Shown here: positions 35,516 to 49,396 of the stretch, piece after piece | Numbering within the stretch: position 1 is the first letter of the stretch | How the letters are laid out: each line of letters opens with the position of its first letter | Assembly: GCF_910592395.1 (NCBI RefSeq) | Contig: NC_088316.1 | Coordinates: 18,044,001-18,108,000 of the forward strand | From: Lineus longissimus | Taxonomy: Eukaryota; Nemertea; Pilidiophora; Heteronemertea; Lineidae | Reading direction: 5' to 3' | Length of the DNA: 64,000 bases | Notes under the pieces: model-generated | The model's input: the letters and a program-made list of their open reading frames with translations, nothing else | What the model was told of the DNA's origin: nothing | The model's database searches: none | Program-made: the position numbers and the translations under genes

Positions 35516-38500
35516 AGCATCCGCAATTAGAAGTAGTTTAAAACCTTAAAATGCTTACGCCGCCGGAATTCCTTCACAATATCATAAGTAATGATATTTG
35601 AAAGCATGCTTTGATAAAATCTGGTCAAGGAGAGTTGCCTCCTGTCAACTGAAATATATGTCCCTGGAACATTGGTATCTTCAGAGAAAGGGACGTATGA
35701 GTTCGAAGAAAAAGAAATCGGTCGTCGTGGTTTATGAGAGATTCGATCCGATATAGTCTTCCCACGGCATTCAAGTCCTCCCGATGTACTTATTCTGCGT
35801 TTTCAATCCGAGATCATTGGTCTCTTTGGCCACGCTCTTTAACCGATCTGTCAACAAAAGGTTCGGAATCCCTTTCCATGGGACAGTCGTTCCTGTTACA
35901 CGGGCAGTTTGGCAACACACCTTCTGTATTCATGGAGAGATGCGATTCATCACCGACTGTGTCTGTTGTCTGTACATGGCTCACTATAATTAACAGTTTC
36001 ATTTTAGCCAGCTATTTATGGTTTATTTGTCATAACGCGATGTTCCATCAAAACAATTTTTAGTAAAACTGCTATATTGTGGCAATGAAACTGGAAAACG
36101 TGTACATACAACAGTTAACTCTGATCAACCCTGGGATAGCACAAAACCTCGCCACGAGGTGAGCATTTGGAACTAGGCGGACCCTTGTACTTATCGAACA
36201 TGATGAGACTTTTCTGTTCCTTCACTGCTAGCAAAAGGGAATGCACTGATTGACCCCGATGAAAACGAGCTTACGATTTCGATTATTGACTTCCACAAAC
36301 CGACGAGTGATGGAATTCTGTTGGGGACCCCTCACGCTAGAGTGTGCTGGTGACGTGTTGTGCGCCCAGTCGTGGTGATGCCTCATTGAAAACATCTCCA
36401 TCACCCACCGCGAAGCCTCGACTTTGACACTTTGATTCTGACTGCGTGATCTCGTAATCGTTGGACAAGATGCCAGCCTGCCAATTAGCTTTTCGTGGCG
36501 GAAACATCTTTACAACTCAACTGAAGAAATGACAGTAACGAAGGACGCCTCGCCGGGGTAATGCAGTGGCCAATGTAAACGGACTCACAATATTTTCCAA
36601 AATGTTTTATTTTACTGATTAAGTAACTATTGAAAATGATGATGACCGGTATTCGACGCCACATTGTAATTTATCTTTCTGGTGGACAGGCAGAAAAAAA
36701 ATGTTCGGAATAAATGTCACCCATATGTTTTATCCGATCCTTCTATTTGACTGAAGTCCGTGCTTCAAATATCTTTTCAAGGTGTTCTTTAGCTGATCAT
36801 CTTCTTCTAAATCTCCCCTCTATTTCTGATCTCCCTCACCGCAATAAGACAGGCCAGCGTATTTGTTGGTTGGAAGAACACTGCGACAGATGGGGACCGA
36901 TGGGATATTGTGCCAGTCGGTGTTGCGGATAGAAATATCACACTAACGACAGTTTAATTGGCGAGACAGAATAAGATGTCAAAGAAATATCTCAATCTCT
37001 CTCGTAACAAATCGCATGTCCTATTGTAGCGCTAACAGTCTCAATTATGAGGCCTTTATTCTCAGACCACATTTGGACACTTTTCCCCAGTTGTAGTTTA
37101 ACCCTTTGGAGTCCAACAGTCGATGACAGAAACCATGATTCTCATCAATTTCTTAATATTTTAACACATTGATTACTGATAAAGTTCATGATCTTGTCGG
37201 GCATAAACATATATTAGTTCCGTATTCCGCCTTGGACAAAAGCACTTTTGACTAACTAATCTCTTTCGGATTGTCAGGATACAAGTTATAAATGTGATAG
37301 CTGATGATTTTTTCATCAATGAGAAATATAAAGCACATCTCCGTTTTCTCATGGGTGTGTTCGGTCAGCAGCTCACGGGTCATCCAAATAAGCCTCATTA
37401 TCCGAATAAACAGACCGAGAAGCTGTCCACTCTCTTTATATCAAATATCAAAATGGACAGCTCACCACACTTCTGGTCTAAGTGTACTAATAGCCTGAGG
37501 AACAATACTGTCTCAACTTGTCAAAGTCTCAGAATTACATGAGATTATGATCGGGCGCAGTCATTATGACTTTCAGCTTACCATTGCATTAACACATCGA
37601 GCAAACCGAGAAGGTGTCTAAAAGCCTGAGACGAAAGTAGTACACCCTCCGGCTAGTACTGGGGATCTGCATTAGGACTGATCGAATTCATAAGACGGCT
37701 GCTACAGGTTGTGGAGTGCTACCCTAAATGGACCAAAAACCATGTACTGAACATAGGGCAAATGTACAGGAACTAGGGTCTTCGTTACGTGAATCAAATT
37801 ATAAATGGTACGTCATCCCGGAGAGCAGGAATGGGCTAAATCTCGCGACCAGCGGTGACAGGAGCTGAAATCGCCAACAATCAGATTGTGTGGACGTCGC
37901 CTAACTCGTTATTGTACTGGTTTGGTGAGGCGAGTCGCAACAGGAGTAGTATCAAGACAGATACGATCAATGTTATTTGTTAGATAAAGAACAGTCAGTC
38001 CCTCTTCGTATATCACACATACATTAAGATACAGATGGTTTCTTCTTCCATCTATTCTTTACATATCCAATCGATACGGGGTGAATGGAAAAGTGTACTA
38101 GATGTGGCAATTTGGGCACTGAAATTCTTACCAAAGACGACAAAGGAACAACCTCTGCTTAAAGGGGTCCATGCACTATTCTCGAACAAAAAACTCAAAT
38201 AAATTAAACAGCAACACAAAGCGCTGATGATGAGGAAGAAAGAGTGAAAGATTTACAATAAATAGTCCGAGATGTTGCGCTTTTTGTTTCGCATCCAAGA
38301 TAGTTCCCCCAAGAGAGGTACCTGGCCCAATATAGCAGAGATTTCTAAGATTCCGTTGTATGATTTATATTCCAGCTTTTTCCATTCTTTTGTGAGAAGT
38401 TATGAAACCGAACATGCAGATATGTTTTTATCACTTTTCTATGTATTATCAAACCAACAAGAAGTGTCGCCTAACCGTTAGTTCAAGGACTGTTCATGCC

Positions 38501-39630
38501 CAGGAGGATGTCCTCTTGTCTCAATTGTTGCGAATAATGAGGTGGACTTCCAAGCAGCCCATTGCCCCGCCGTATTCTGACATGATACGACGCTGATAAG
38601 TAAGAAAGCGTTCTTTGATGCCAAGTTTCTCCAGTCATTGCACGACAGTGTCACCTTACCGATCGATGAGCCAAGCGACACCGACACAGTGCCTCTTACG
38701 TGATCACAATAGCTTGCATCATGCAAACACCGTGAATACGGCCGGTTAAAGGCCGCTATAAATACCGCCTTTATTCGAACACTGCTAGATGTATCTTTGC
38801 TTTCATTTTGTCCAATTAGGATGAGAATGGAGGGTAATGTTACGGCATTGCTCCAGAGATGCACGCAACACCTTTCACCGTCATGCTGCGGGGTTGGGAA
38901 GGTCAACAGAAATAGGCAAATACACAAATCATTATGCAAGAATCCGTCTCATTGATGAAACTTGCCAGTCTCTTTTCGATCGTATACGGTCAGAAAAGTT
39001 TGCTGACTGTCATGACTGTCGGTGTTCTCGTTGACTTAAGCCACAGAGTTAAGGTTCAGGCTGTCAAGACTTCGTTCCTATAAACATCTCCGTCCGTCTT
39101 GAACTCGAGCACCAGCGTTAATGACCCAATAAGTTAACGCAGTAGTTCTGATCTTAGTTTCTCACTCTACCGAAATCAAAACAGCCAAAGAACATAACAT
39201 TATCAAAGATATAAATTGGTAAATTGTTGATGTTTTTCCAATTCCATTGTCTCATAATATGTGGCATCCGCAAAACATACTACCTGACACAACATGAACT
39301 TTAATAAGCACATGTCCATTCCAAGACAAATGGACCAAAAGAACCAGTGAGTACAACTTCATCGTAAAAAAGATATAAAGAGGTGTCAATGAGAACATTG
39401 GTGAAATGTCGATGCGTTCTCCGTCGCATAACATCAGTCATGTCAGTGGCATCAGCCTATAACGAATTCCATCATATGCATGGAATTCCCCCTGATTCAT
39501 CACATGATATCTTACGGCTGCCTTTCCGCCTGAAGTCGCACCAGAAATCAACCTAGCGTGGATAACGAATAACCGTAATGTCCAATTAAAACATCAGCCA
39601 CCCTTTTCTCTCTGCCTCTAATTACTAAAG

Positions 39631-39750
39631 GCAAAGAATGCTTGCCAAGTTCGTAAACAATGAAATAATTATATCGAAGTTCAGTCACCGTGAAATAATT
39701 TCTTCGGTGTTCTTATGCCATAAAATAATTACGTCTACGAATCAATTAGA
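39631..39750 (+). repeat. Diverged 30-bp tandem repeat, about four units
   Basis: Units begin at 39631, 39661, 39691 and 39721. The middle two start TGAAATAATT and the next TAAAATAATT. GTTC recurs at the same place (positions 19-22) in the first three. The period of exactly 30 bp keeps a 67-codon frame (39638-39841) open, giving an approximate 10-residue repeat of the form SKFxxxEIIS. It is either a decayed minisatellite or an array of AT-rich homeodomain-type sites on one face of the helix. Confidence 0.7.
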
Positions 39751-41000
39751 CGTTCTCTTGGTGAATCAATTATTTCCCAGCTCCTATATGAGTCGCTCAG
39801 GGCATCTTGGGAATCGTCTCTTAACGAGCAAGTCTTGCTAATGACACTGCCTCCGGCGATTCACGGGATATGATTTCACCAACACCTACCGAAGCTTACG
39901 TGTCATCTCTCTCGCTTTGTTTTCCCTTTCTGCCGGCCAATAATCACAACCTCATATAATCATGACATTCCTTCGCCTTAACCAAAACAAGCATTGATCT
40001 GTCAATGCTACTGAATCTGAGAGGAAAAACATCCCCATGCGGTCTCGTTGAGCTATTGTGCGAAACCAATGATTGGCAAGAACTCGTGACGATTCGACCG
40101 CATCTGCAGACCTTGTCCACACCACATACCGCGCTGCTCAGATATGTTTTATTTAATAGATTATACGAATAAAACAAAAGTATTATCGATACATCATTCA
40201 TCAAAGTCACCTTGTTTCGTCTCGACAGAATACGACTCCGATCGACGATGGAAATAGTCGCAATCAGGCCAAATAATCCTGAACTTTTTTCGCGCATTAT
40301 TGGTTGAAGGTGCTCCCCGCTCTGTCAGGAGTCAAAGGTCAGTATCGATAACGAGGCGATATTGGACGTGTCTCTATAGTAACGCGTCATCAGTTTCTAA
40401 TCGCCGTCTTTTCACTTTTCGTGCCAATTATATTTAACTGTAAAGAAATATAAGAGACGAATATTCGATCGGCGAAACTTAGACAGCAATTCTCAAGATT
40501 TGGTAATTATCTGTGTATTATCCATGTTTGGCCGCGTTCTGACTAATGAGAAGGCAGTTCTGCTAATTAACTCATTTAGACGCTTCACAGTAACGACCGC
40601 GTCGTTTGCGATTTTTCACTTTTATCTTGACACGCCGTAGCAAATTGAATAAAAGCTCGTAGCCTTTATAATTAGAAGACTCTAGCAAAGATTGTGCTCT
40701 TCTGATTGTGCGCGGTGCCAAGCGCATCAACAGCCAAATGGCAATCGGCGGATGGGTCTTTGTTGCTTATTGTCAGTTCCATTCATCCGCAGAAATCGAA
40801 TCGAGTGTTTGATGTCAACATCGAAATCTCAGCCAAGTTGACGCAGTTAGTAACTGATTATGAAGATAATTTGAAATTAGTAAGATTAAGCTTCATAAGG
40901 TGCGATGACGGTGCGTTCCCAGACGTATCCAGATGATGTTTCGACTATGATGAGTTATAAGACCGTCTCTGATGCCATAAGACTCGAGACGTTTGAATTG

Positions 41001-41020
41001 AGTCTTAGATAAGACTCATC
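41001..41020. repeat. Short inverted repeat
   Basis: GAGTCTTA and TAAGACTC flank a 2-bp centre, a near-perfect 18-bp palindrome in non-coding DNA. Several further TAAGAC-like words lie within 70 bp upstream. Confidence 0.6.
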
Positions 41021-43444
41021 AAATCCTTGTTTATCTGCGAAGCGTCAAATGATACCGAATAAAACGGAGATGGAGTCCGCATCACTTTAGATGGTTTCGT
41101 GTCATAGTGACGAGTGTGACTCTCCACCGTATTGCTATCTGAGAATACAATCATCTTATTCAGACAGCAAACGTGTGAGATCTAAACAGAATTACGAAGA
41201 CTCCAGATAGATTGAAGAACACTTTTTTATTTTGGTGAAGAGAATTACAGTCACAGATACTACACCAGCTATAGCTTAGCTTGGCAATTGCACCCCCACT
41301 TAAATTGTGTCAAGTACGAGAGGTCATTAGTGTTAGACAAACTGCCATTCGGGATTCATATAGATTTTCTCGTTGCGGCAGGTTCGAGTGACGGATGAAT
41401 ATGAAAACACAGCTAACATGTGGTAAAAATTAGATAATTCCCATGAAAAGCTCCTTCATTTTATCTGACATCAACTAAAATATTGGATTTTTAATTTCAA
41501 CGTATTCAGTTGCGCATTTCAAATGCTCCTCGTGATTTGAAGTCAGTTTTCGACTGAGTAAACTAATATTTAGGTGCATTTGTCTGCGAATTATTTGAGC
41601 TCCGCTGGAGTTTGTCCCAAACGATTCGATAAAAATACAGTTTGACTATGTACTGCTTGAGATATTTGTCAGTGACCTGTTTGAGTTCAGATACAGACTG
41701 GACGGTTATAACAAGACCGCGATCTCAACCCAAGTATTATGGATCTCATAAGCTGAACCAAGTAGAGCTGGAAAGTGTTGGGGGCTTCCGAGGCATTCTG
41801 TCTACGAGTGTCCGTCTCGCAAACAGCTGAAACAAGCCACAAAGGGAGCCGCATGTCGAAACAGTGCTCAAAACGGATCACATACAAACTACCAACATGA
41901 ATAGTTGTTCAGTTGGTTGCCACTTATCACACCTAGAGCGAGGACGACCGCCAATAATACTCGTCTGTCATTGTTGTCTTCTTTCAAATGTTCTGATACA
42001 ATTACCACTTGATATGTCGTTCTATACACAATACGCCTTTGAAACACTCGGCCCTATCTCAATAAGTTTGCACCCAGATGTCATATTGCCGATTCTGACA
42101 TTTGACGGGGGAGTGCACGTGCTCTGGAAAGCGCAACGGGTCATTGCACTCGCCAACAACACGGTGTACGCAATCGCATTACTTAAGAAAGGAGAAATGA
42201 CTGCTTTGTTCTGGAGAATGTTTCAGCTGAGTTAGACTCTCCAAAAACAGTGTTCACAGAAACGCACACTGGAGAATGGGAAATAGGAGAACTGGGTGAC
42301 GGAGAATGCGAACGGGGGACGGCACTCTCCAACGCTACAGCCCAACTACCGCAACCATAGAATCAGGTTGCCAGTCTGACTTTGCGATTGGACAATAATC
42401 AAGTATATATTGTTGTTTTAAGTTGTTACAATTTAAATTATTGATATTCGTTGCACAGTTATGTTTCAATGACTCTAGAGGTGAACTATAACGGAAACAT
42501 TTAGAATGCATTTATTATGTAGTTGTCGATTCGAGTTTTAGTTCCGTCCGCCGGCTGCTGTTTGCAAGATACGCTTTGAACGAACAGACTCAACGTTGGT
42601 CAATTTCTCTCGAGGAATTGGCGTTATTAGAACTGGATCTAATCCGTTATTGAAGGGCATAATCTATAAAAAAAGTTGGGTTTTCCGACTCGACTTTGAC
42701 ATTTTCCATTGGCAGATGTCTTGCTGAGTTCGCATTGGGTTCCAAGAGGTTCTCTTGCGGTGTCAAGAAGAAAGTCCTACTTCTTGGAGGCTGAATAAGA
42801 CTAACCTTTGCATTTTTAGCAATAACTGGGTCCCATAACTTTTTGGTCGTCCCCTCCACCCTTGCCTAGATAAGCAGTAACTGGTTTCTCGAGTTTTTAA
42901 AATGCAATTCCAATATCCGAGCCAATGCCAGCAATTCACCAGAGTCATATATCGCTAGCCTTCAAAGGAGAGATGGTGTCGGTGTGTACATTTGAGAGTA
43001 AGTTACCAAAACAACGCCGAGGGAGAAGAAAGCAAGCCGATCCTCCCCTTCCAGCCCACTTAACATAAAGCATCACCCTTTCCAGTGCTCTTTTTGTCAT
43101 TACACCGGAAGCCTAGACGAAAATGTGACTCACAGTCTAATATATCTTGAATAAAAATGCAATAAAACGACATCCAGCATATAAACTAGAACATTTCAAC
43201 ATCGTGTTGACTTAGTTTTCAAACTAATAGGACAACACAAAGAAAACGATGCAATTTCCTTTGAAATTTGAAACATGAGCATTGAAGATGTTGAGAAGTG
43301 GAATCGATGAAAATAAAGCGGCTAGATGTTGTACATATTTGAGAAGAGGGTGTGAGTTCCGCTTATATGTCAATTGATTATCGCCAAAGGAACATAGCAC
43401 CCTTTAGCCAAATGACTATTTTCCGCTAATATTTTCAAAATTTT

Positions 43445-43757
43445 GTCTGATTTCCGTAGTTCTTCACTTGTATCCACTTTATTTTGAAAACCTGTGAAAC
43501 ATCAATCGCTGAATTGTTAGACATGACACTTAGACTACAAAATTGATGGGTGTACCATTGATGTGATTATTCTTAATAAATACGAGTGTTTGCCCACTTT
43601 GTCTGATTTCCGTACAGTTGACGCCTTTAAACTGGGATATATTTAATTGCTGGGTAAACCACTTGAAGTTATAAATATGCGTTTTTAGTATGACGTCAAT
43701 TCATAAACACGTGTTTATCATCCAATTAATTTACATTTGGCCTTGACTGATTTCCGA
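43445..43757. repeat. Three spaced copies of a CTGATTTCCG repeat
   Basis: GTCTGATTTCCGTA occurs at 43445-43458 and 43601-43614, and GACTGATTTCCGA at 43745-43757. An AATTGNTGGGT word followed by ACCA and TTGA lies between copies at 43541 and 43645. The spacings of 156 and 144 bp suggest a strongly diverged tandem repeat. Confidence 0.55.
43691..43730. promoter_or_regulatory. Candidate enhancer core: CRE, FOX/E-box palindrome and homeodomain site
   Basis: Within 40 bp lie a perfect CRE (TGACGTCA, 43691-43698), a perfect 16-bp palindrome (ATAAACACGTGTTTAT, 43703-43718) combining a CACGTG E-box with two inverted TAAACA forkhead-type words, and CCAATTAAT (43722-43730) with an ATTA homeodomain core. 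It is 5.8 kb upstream of the dac start codon. The motifs are seen directly; an enhancer role for dac is inference. Confidence 0.35.
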
Positions 43758-46700
43758 CAACATGTATGCACATCTTGCAGTCATCTTCTAATGTTCTTTT
43801 ACGCAAGTTACAATGGGAAGTTTTCGAATAGTATCGACTAAAATGTTGGAATCAAATCACTGAAAAGAAATTCTAAGTACGGTTGTGGTCTTGCAATTGA
43901 TCAAGATCATTGCATTGTTTCATTGCAAAAGTGCAACATGCAATGAGAAATTCGCGTGAATAGAAGAAGTGGGCTCAGAGTTCGGGAAAACATATGCCGA
44001 ACACGCACGCTGGTTTGGTATCCAGGTAGTCGAACCTATTTAACGGTCGGCATCCTTCGATTTCAGATAATTCTCGCCCTACGCCATCGTGCAAAGGAGG
44101 ATAATTACGGAATACTTCCCAAACCAGTATTTGTCGCAAATCAATGATATGGCTTTGATATGCCTTAATTGCATTGAAAACGGCGTAATTCACTCTCTGG
44201 GAGACGTGACAACCAGTAAAATAGATATAAGGAGACTTGGTGCTCTTTATGTCATTGATCTTACCATAATAAACGTATCCAGCCATAATTATTGGAAAGA
44301 AAATATTTATCAATAGAGCCGAATGGCAGACTTCGTTCATGCACGATAAGAAGATATTGTCCGTCGTCTTTGGACCGCGCACGAGTAAAAGACATGTTAG
44401 AAATGATAGAATACTTTGATCTGACGTCTTAGAGATAGGATGCTGGGCAAGTCATTATTACTGGCCTGTCATTAATGTTCAGGAGATTCAATCGCAGAAT
44501 CCGAAATCACTGACTGCTTCTCTCTCTCAGGCTTCATGATATGCATGGTTAAATGACTTGTTTTGACGTCTACTTGTTTACAAAGTAAATCAGGTAAATA
44601 TTGACTATCGTTGACAACAAAATTATTTTTTAACAGAGAAACGAAAATCACGTTTATTATATCCGAGGGGGGATTTGCCCTCGCCCCTGCCTCATTTAGC
44701 TAACGCATTCTTTCTTCTCTTAAGCATAGAGCGTTTTTCCATTCTCTAGTTGCAAGCTCGCTGTGCATACCACTGAATTTTGCCCCACCACCTGCCACCT
44801 ATCAAACAGCCTTATCCACCTCTAAATGTTCGTATTGCGGCCTGACTTCCATAGATCACAAACTCTAAGAGGGTTACCTTCCTTTATGACAGAATCAGAG
44901 ATATACACGGAAACAGTTGATAATACCTGCTATTTATGTATGCTGTAGAGAGATTTAAAAGAATCAGGCAGGCCTCATGTTCTCCCAACTCAATCTTTGA
45001 TACTAGAAATCGCTTCGATACACTCTATGGCCAAAGAACAGGAGCAGAAGAGAAAGGATATCAATTATAAAAAACCTACCCACGTCCCTCTTTCCCACTG
45101 ACACACAAATATGCACGTAAAGGCTATTGCTTTTGGCCTGTAGTAATTGGAGGAAGTATGCACCCTTAAACAGTCCATTTCTTATCAATGTGTATCACGG
45201 AGGTCAATTTGACGTCTGTAACTAATGTCTTCTGATGGATGTAATTTGCTTTGATAGTCCATAACTAGTCCTGGATTATTTGAAGAGCGTGATGTGGAGA
45301 ATCTTCAGTTGATCTTGATGTGGACAAACGTGGTCTATGGGGATGGTTCGTGATAGACCAACGAGGAGTGCGTTCTTTGCTTTGCATCGCCAGTGACACC
45401 CGAGTAAATGGTCATGCTGCGCCAAATCGTGCATTTTGCAATTATGAATACTTTGCACCTTTTCAAAATAAGACCAGGGGACCGAGATGTTACAAAGTTG
45501 ATGAAGTTCCAGATCACTAGCATCGATCTCGAGACCCAGTAGATTGAAAGAGGGTCCTTTTGACATACTAAATTTATTTATGGAAGGATAGAATTACAGG
45601 ATATACCGGTGAAGGAATATCTGTGAAACATTTCATCAAATTTTCGGTAAGTCATTGGAGAGGCGACAATAAAAACAACACGGTGTAAATTGCTAATTCT
45701 TAAAGTGTCTCTTCTCTGAGCTTTTACCAAGGACCACAAACCACCTGTGAAGGTTCATACTTCCTGACAACCAATAATGGGCTTTCAATTAGTAATGATT
45801 CTCCCAATATCCGGAGGCCCGAGGTTGTGTTAAAGCTAATCGTGAATTTATTTAACATCGTCAAAAGTCTTTTAATTCAAATTGCCTCCGATTATTCTAC
45901 TCGGTGTCCACTGTTTTTAAGAGATTGATTCAAAAGTTGCCAGAGGCTTACCAGAATGTTAGCAATCTGTGAAGAAATTCAATGTTGAACACCGCTCTTG
46001 ACGCTTTTTGACAAATTTGAATATTGTCTACCTCAGAAGCGTGAATATTTTTAATGTACTGTGGGATAACGGAGACCCCTATCAGCTACTTTGTGTGATC
46101 TAACCTGGATGACCAGCTCTGCAAGCCGTAGCAAAAAAGAAAAACGACCTTCCCCCTTCCATAGCCAATTACCTCTCGCTGATATGATGTTGAGATGAAA
46201 AAATAATATATGATAGCGGCTGTTATACCAATAAGACTGAATAATGAAATGTTATCAACTACACAAGTATTGGTAAACTGGAGAACGAGGACTCTCAATC
46301 AAAGTCTGGCAGATGGATTGTCGAATACGAAACTGCTCTGATTAACATGCCTAAGTAATGTAAAATTTTCATTTCTAACTCCGCCTATTGTTTTTGTTCA
46401 TTTTGATATTAAAATTTTACATTTATTAAATCAGATTCAGACTTCGATTTTGTTCAAAGAAATGAGTCAAATAAGCTGTAAACGTTGAAGAGATTCCTTA
46501 GTCACGTTATAATCCAAGATATAGAATAATCATCAAGCAACTTCGACCGTTATAGAACTAACCTCCAAATTTTCGATGATTATCAGTCAATCCATGCACG
46601 CACTCTTAAGTTTTTCATTTATTTTTACGTCTCATTGATTTTAGGGTCTTCTAAGGTTAACCTCCTCGAGAGTTAACTTAACTACGCCCTCATAATTGTC

Positions 46701-48849
46701 ACCGCCTGGTTAACGGTTCAGTATGTTTTTGCGGTTTGCACCAACCTACCTCAGCACCGTGACCAAGGCGAAATGGTAAAAATAATACATCTTGATTATC
46801 ATCAAATTCCACTTTTCATTCTTTCATTCTAATGCATTCTTTCAGAGACAGACAATCACGGCATCCTGTGCCAGGTAAAATCCATCAGTGACCACGAAAA
46901 CGCGGAAGACAATACAACGCGGACGCTGAAGACAATGCTCAGGGACGCATCCCCTGAAAAGCGAAAAGATAAAAGGTGAAATCCGAGCCGTTTTTAATGC
47001 TCCGACAATAACTGATGCGCCTATTCGAGAATAGATACAACAAGGTAATCTTCTTCGAGAGATTTTTGATAAAACAACGATAATTCAAAGTGTTTAACCG
47101 TCTAGCTGACATCTATTGTGGATTCCTTTATGGTCATGCCTAGTACCTTGGAATGGGGATTTTAATGTGTTGCTATGTGGAAGCGGAGTGTCCTTTGAAA
47201 CAATGTGGGGATTTTTTAATATTTGGTTGGTTGGTTTATTTATTTATTTCACCGACGTGGCGAGAATGTTTAGTTTTCAATGAGTACTATGAGAAACGAT
47301 TTCGATGTACAAGGAATTCTATGTCTGCTGAGACATCGATATCATATCTCGAACCCAATACGTATATCATAAAGCGTTCCTTGAAGGAGCACATGCCTGG
47401 CTTCATCTCTGGGCAGTTCTGTTCCTGGCAAATTTTTGTTTGGGCCAACTGTCAACCTGAAAACCAGTGAAAAGCAGATTTAGAGTGGGCTATTTGGTAC
47501 CATGAGCATTAGGCATTAGGCACTTGAACAAGCATCTAAACATGGTCTTTTTCCAAAAGTGGTTGGCCTGACTTAATTTTGGTATTTGGTGAAAGACTTT
47601 AAAAAAAAAGTTGATATACTTTTGGATCGGAAATTTGCTATAAGGATTAAGACCTCCCACTCTTTCAATTTTTACTTTTGTGTACGTGCCTTTATACGTG
47701 ATGATAATGAAACTAATCGCACGACCGCACACGCTAGAGCCGTGGTTTCGTCGACTGACGCTGCACTGCGCTGTTAACTGATCGCTGTATGAACGTGCTT
47801 CGTTAAGAATCACATTAAAAACAGTACTGCGATTAGAATTTGTGAGATTTCTCGTCACTGTACCATGTTTAATGTTATTTTCCAAGACACAAGTGTCGTG
47901 AACAATTAATGTGCTTTCGCCAATATAAAGACAGTAGCAAGTTTTCAGTCAAACAACCAAACACGTTATACTGGGCCAAGCGTTTATGACAAATTAACTT
48001 TTGGCTGCTGGTGCGTTCCCGATGTAGTACAAAACTTGAGTATGAGGTGTTGATGCCTAAAAATCAACTTTCCTTTAAAAAGGTCTTTGTGCAAGTGAAT
48101 GTTTCTGATTGAACATTACCTCTCAAGAAACAATTTACCGGCAGGGACTAAAGTACTTATGAAAGTGAAAGAACAGTATATATGCCTAGTACGTTTGGGG
48201 GACAGAATATCAGATTTTTTTTATTGTACATACTTTTTCTGCACTAAGTCAACTTTTTTTCTCCAATATACTTTGTGATTTTGAATATTATATGAAATCA
48301 TTGACGTGTCGTTGAGACACGTTTAAGAATTTATTTCACTCTCACAAGCAGCAACCGTTGGCCCTACAGTTCACCTCGACTCATGAGAAGTAAATACACA
48401 TAACATATATTGTACACACTTTGTATCACTTGACCCCCTTCCTTTCATCCAAACAGATTATTTCTATGAAAACACAGGTACGGAACTATTTGCCCAAACT
48501 TTGTTGAAGTGTTGTTGGACGCTTTCAGGAAAGCCATATCTCCACAACTACCACTCACTGCAGAACACAAGCTAAACAAATAGGAATGTAACAAATAACA
48601 CTGCATATGATAGGCTTTTCTGATATCAGTTTATTGTCAAAAATGCTCACACCAACGGATACACCATGATCAATGTTATGCGGAGGAGTTGGCACGCAAC
48701 GAAATTGTCTTTTAGGTCGTGTTTTGTAAAACTGCTGGCGCCAAATGGTTCATCCGTACTTTATAGGTGTAACCTACTGAGGTTACATTGAACTATAGGA
48801 AAGGCAGTATTGGTCATTTACCCTCAAATGTTTTTCCTTTCGCCTACCC

Positions 48850-49090
48850 ATACATCTTCCACCTAGATCATCCCCTTCACCCGCTCACAGTCAGGGCTAC
48901 TCAACCCATGCGGCCAATCTCCAGGACGCATCCCTTCTCTTCCTGTCGCAATTCACCAACCCGGTGACACTGCGGCGCAAACGGTTGCAAACGCCAGCAA
49001 GCCCCAAAGGCTAAAGCTACTGCTGCCCGCCTCTCTCAATCAGCAGCCCTGGACCCATAGCCCCATCAATACCCGACCAGATAACCAGCA
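48850..49090. other. GC-rich, pyrimidine-biased block upstream of dac
   Basis: Base composition rises to roughly 55-60% G+C, well above the surrounding AT-rich DNA, with many CCC and CTC runs and no long open frame. It ends about 450 bp before the dac start codon and may be part of the promoter-proximal region. Confidence 0.4.
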
Positions 49091-49353
49091 AATGGCCTAC
49101 AGACATAATGGCCAATTCGTAGATATGATCTCCATTTCTTATCAATAAACCCCTTTGCCCTAAACCACTCCAATAAATAATTTCTTGTTTATCATTCTCA
49201 TATTTTCCCCTCCTTTTATATGACTTTGGCATTTACGATCTGACTTGACAGACGTGTCTCCAGCACCGAGCGCGCACAGTGGCTAATGTACGGACTCCGA
49301 ACAGTCAGGAGAATCGTAATAAAATATTCTCCATTTCTGATCCGGTATATCAG

Positions 49354-49396
49354 CCAATGGCATTCAGATAAACCTCACTTCGATATTTGCTCAGTC
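49354..49396 (+). promoter_or_regulatory. Possible dac core promoter (CCAAT box and initiator)
   Basis: A CCAAT box (49354-49358) is followed about 35 bp later by TCAGTC (49391-49396), which fits the animal initiator consensus TCAKTY. Starting there would give a 5'UTR of about 150 nt. No TATA box or downstream promoter element was seen, so the start site is a guess. Confidence 0.25.

Larger units (their letters stand above)
35516..49390. other. Intergenic region between the divergent GPCR and dac genes
   Basis: About 14 kb with no supported coding gene. It holds the 30-bp periodic array (39631-39750), a small set of CTGATTTCCG repeats and a CRE/E-box/homeobox-site cluster (43445-43757), and a GC-rich pyrimidine-biased block upstream of dac (about 48850-49090). 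Larger open frames (38478-38939 minus, 43975-44382 minus) have no recognised domain. Confidence 0.5.

Noticed and set aside
36714-36932. Cysteine-rich C-terminal segment (RICWLEEHCDRWGPMGY then C residues) in a 72-codon frame
   Set aside because: It resembles a small disulfide-rich peptide, but has no signal peptide, no propeptide processing site and no splice support; the cysteines are probably coincidental.
38478-38939. 153-codon minus-strand frame
   Set aside because: Long, but with no recognisable domain, no splice sites in phase and unremarkable composition. About one frame of this size is expected by chance in this window.
43975-44382. 135-codon minus-strand frame with a hydrophobic stretch
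   Set aside because: No known domain and no splice or polyadenylation support. Length is near the chance limit.
49290-49312. REST/NRSF-like site upstream of dac (CCAGCACC followed by GCACAG)
   Set aside because: Half-site spacing and the right half do not fit the canonical element, and a similar left half occurs at 46754 without a good partner.
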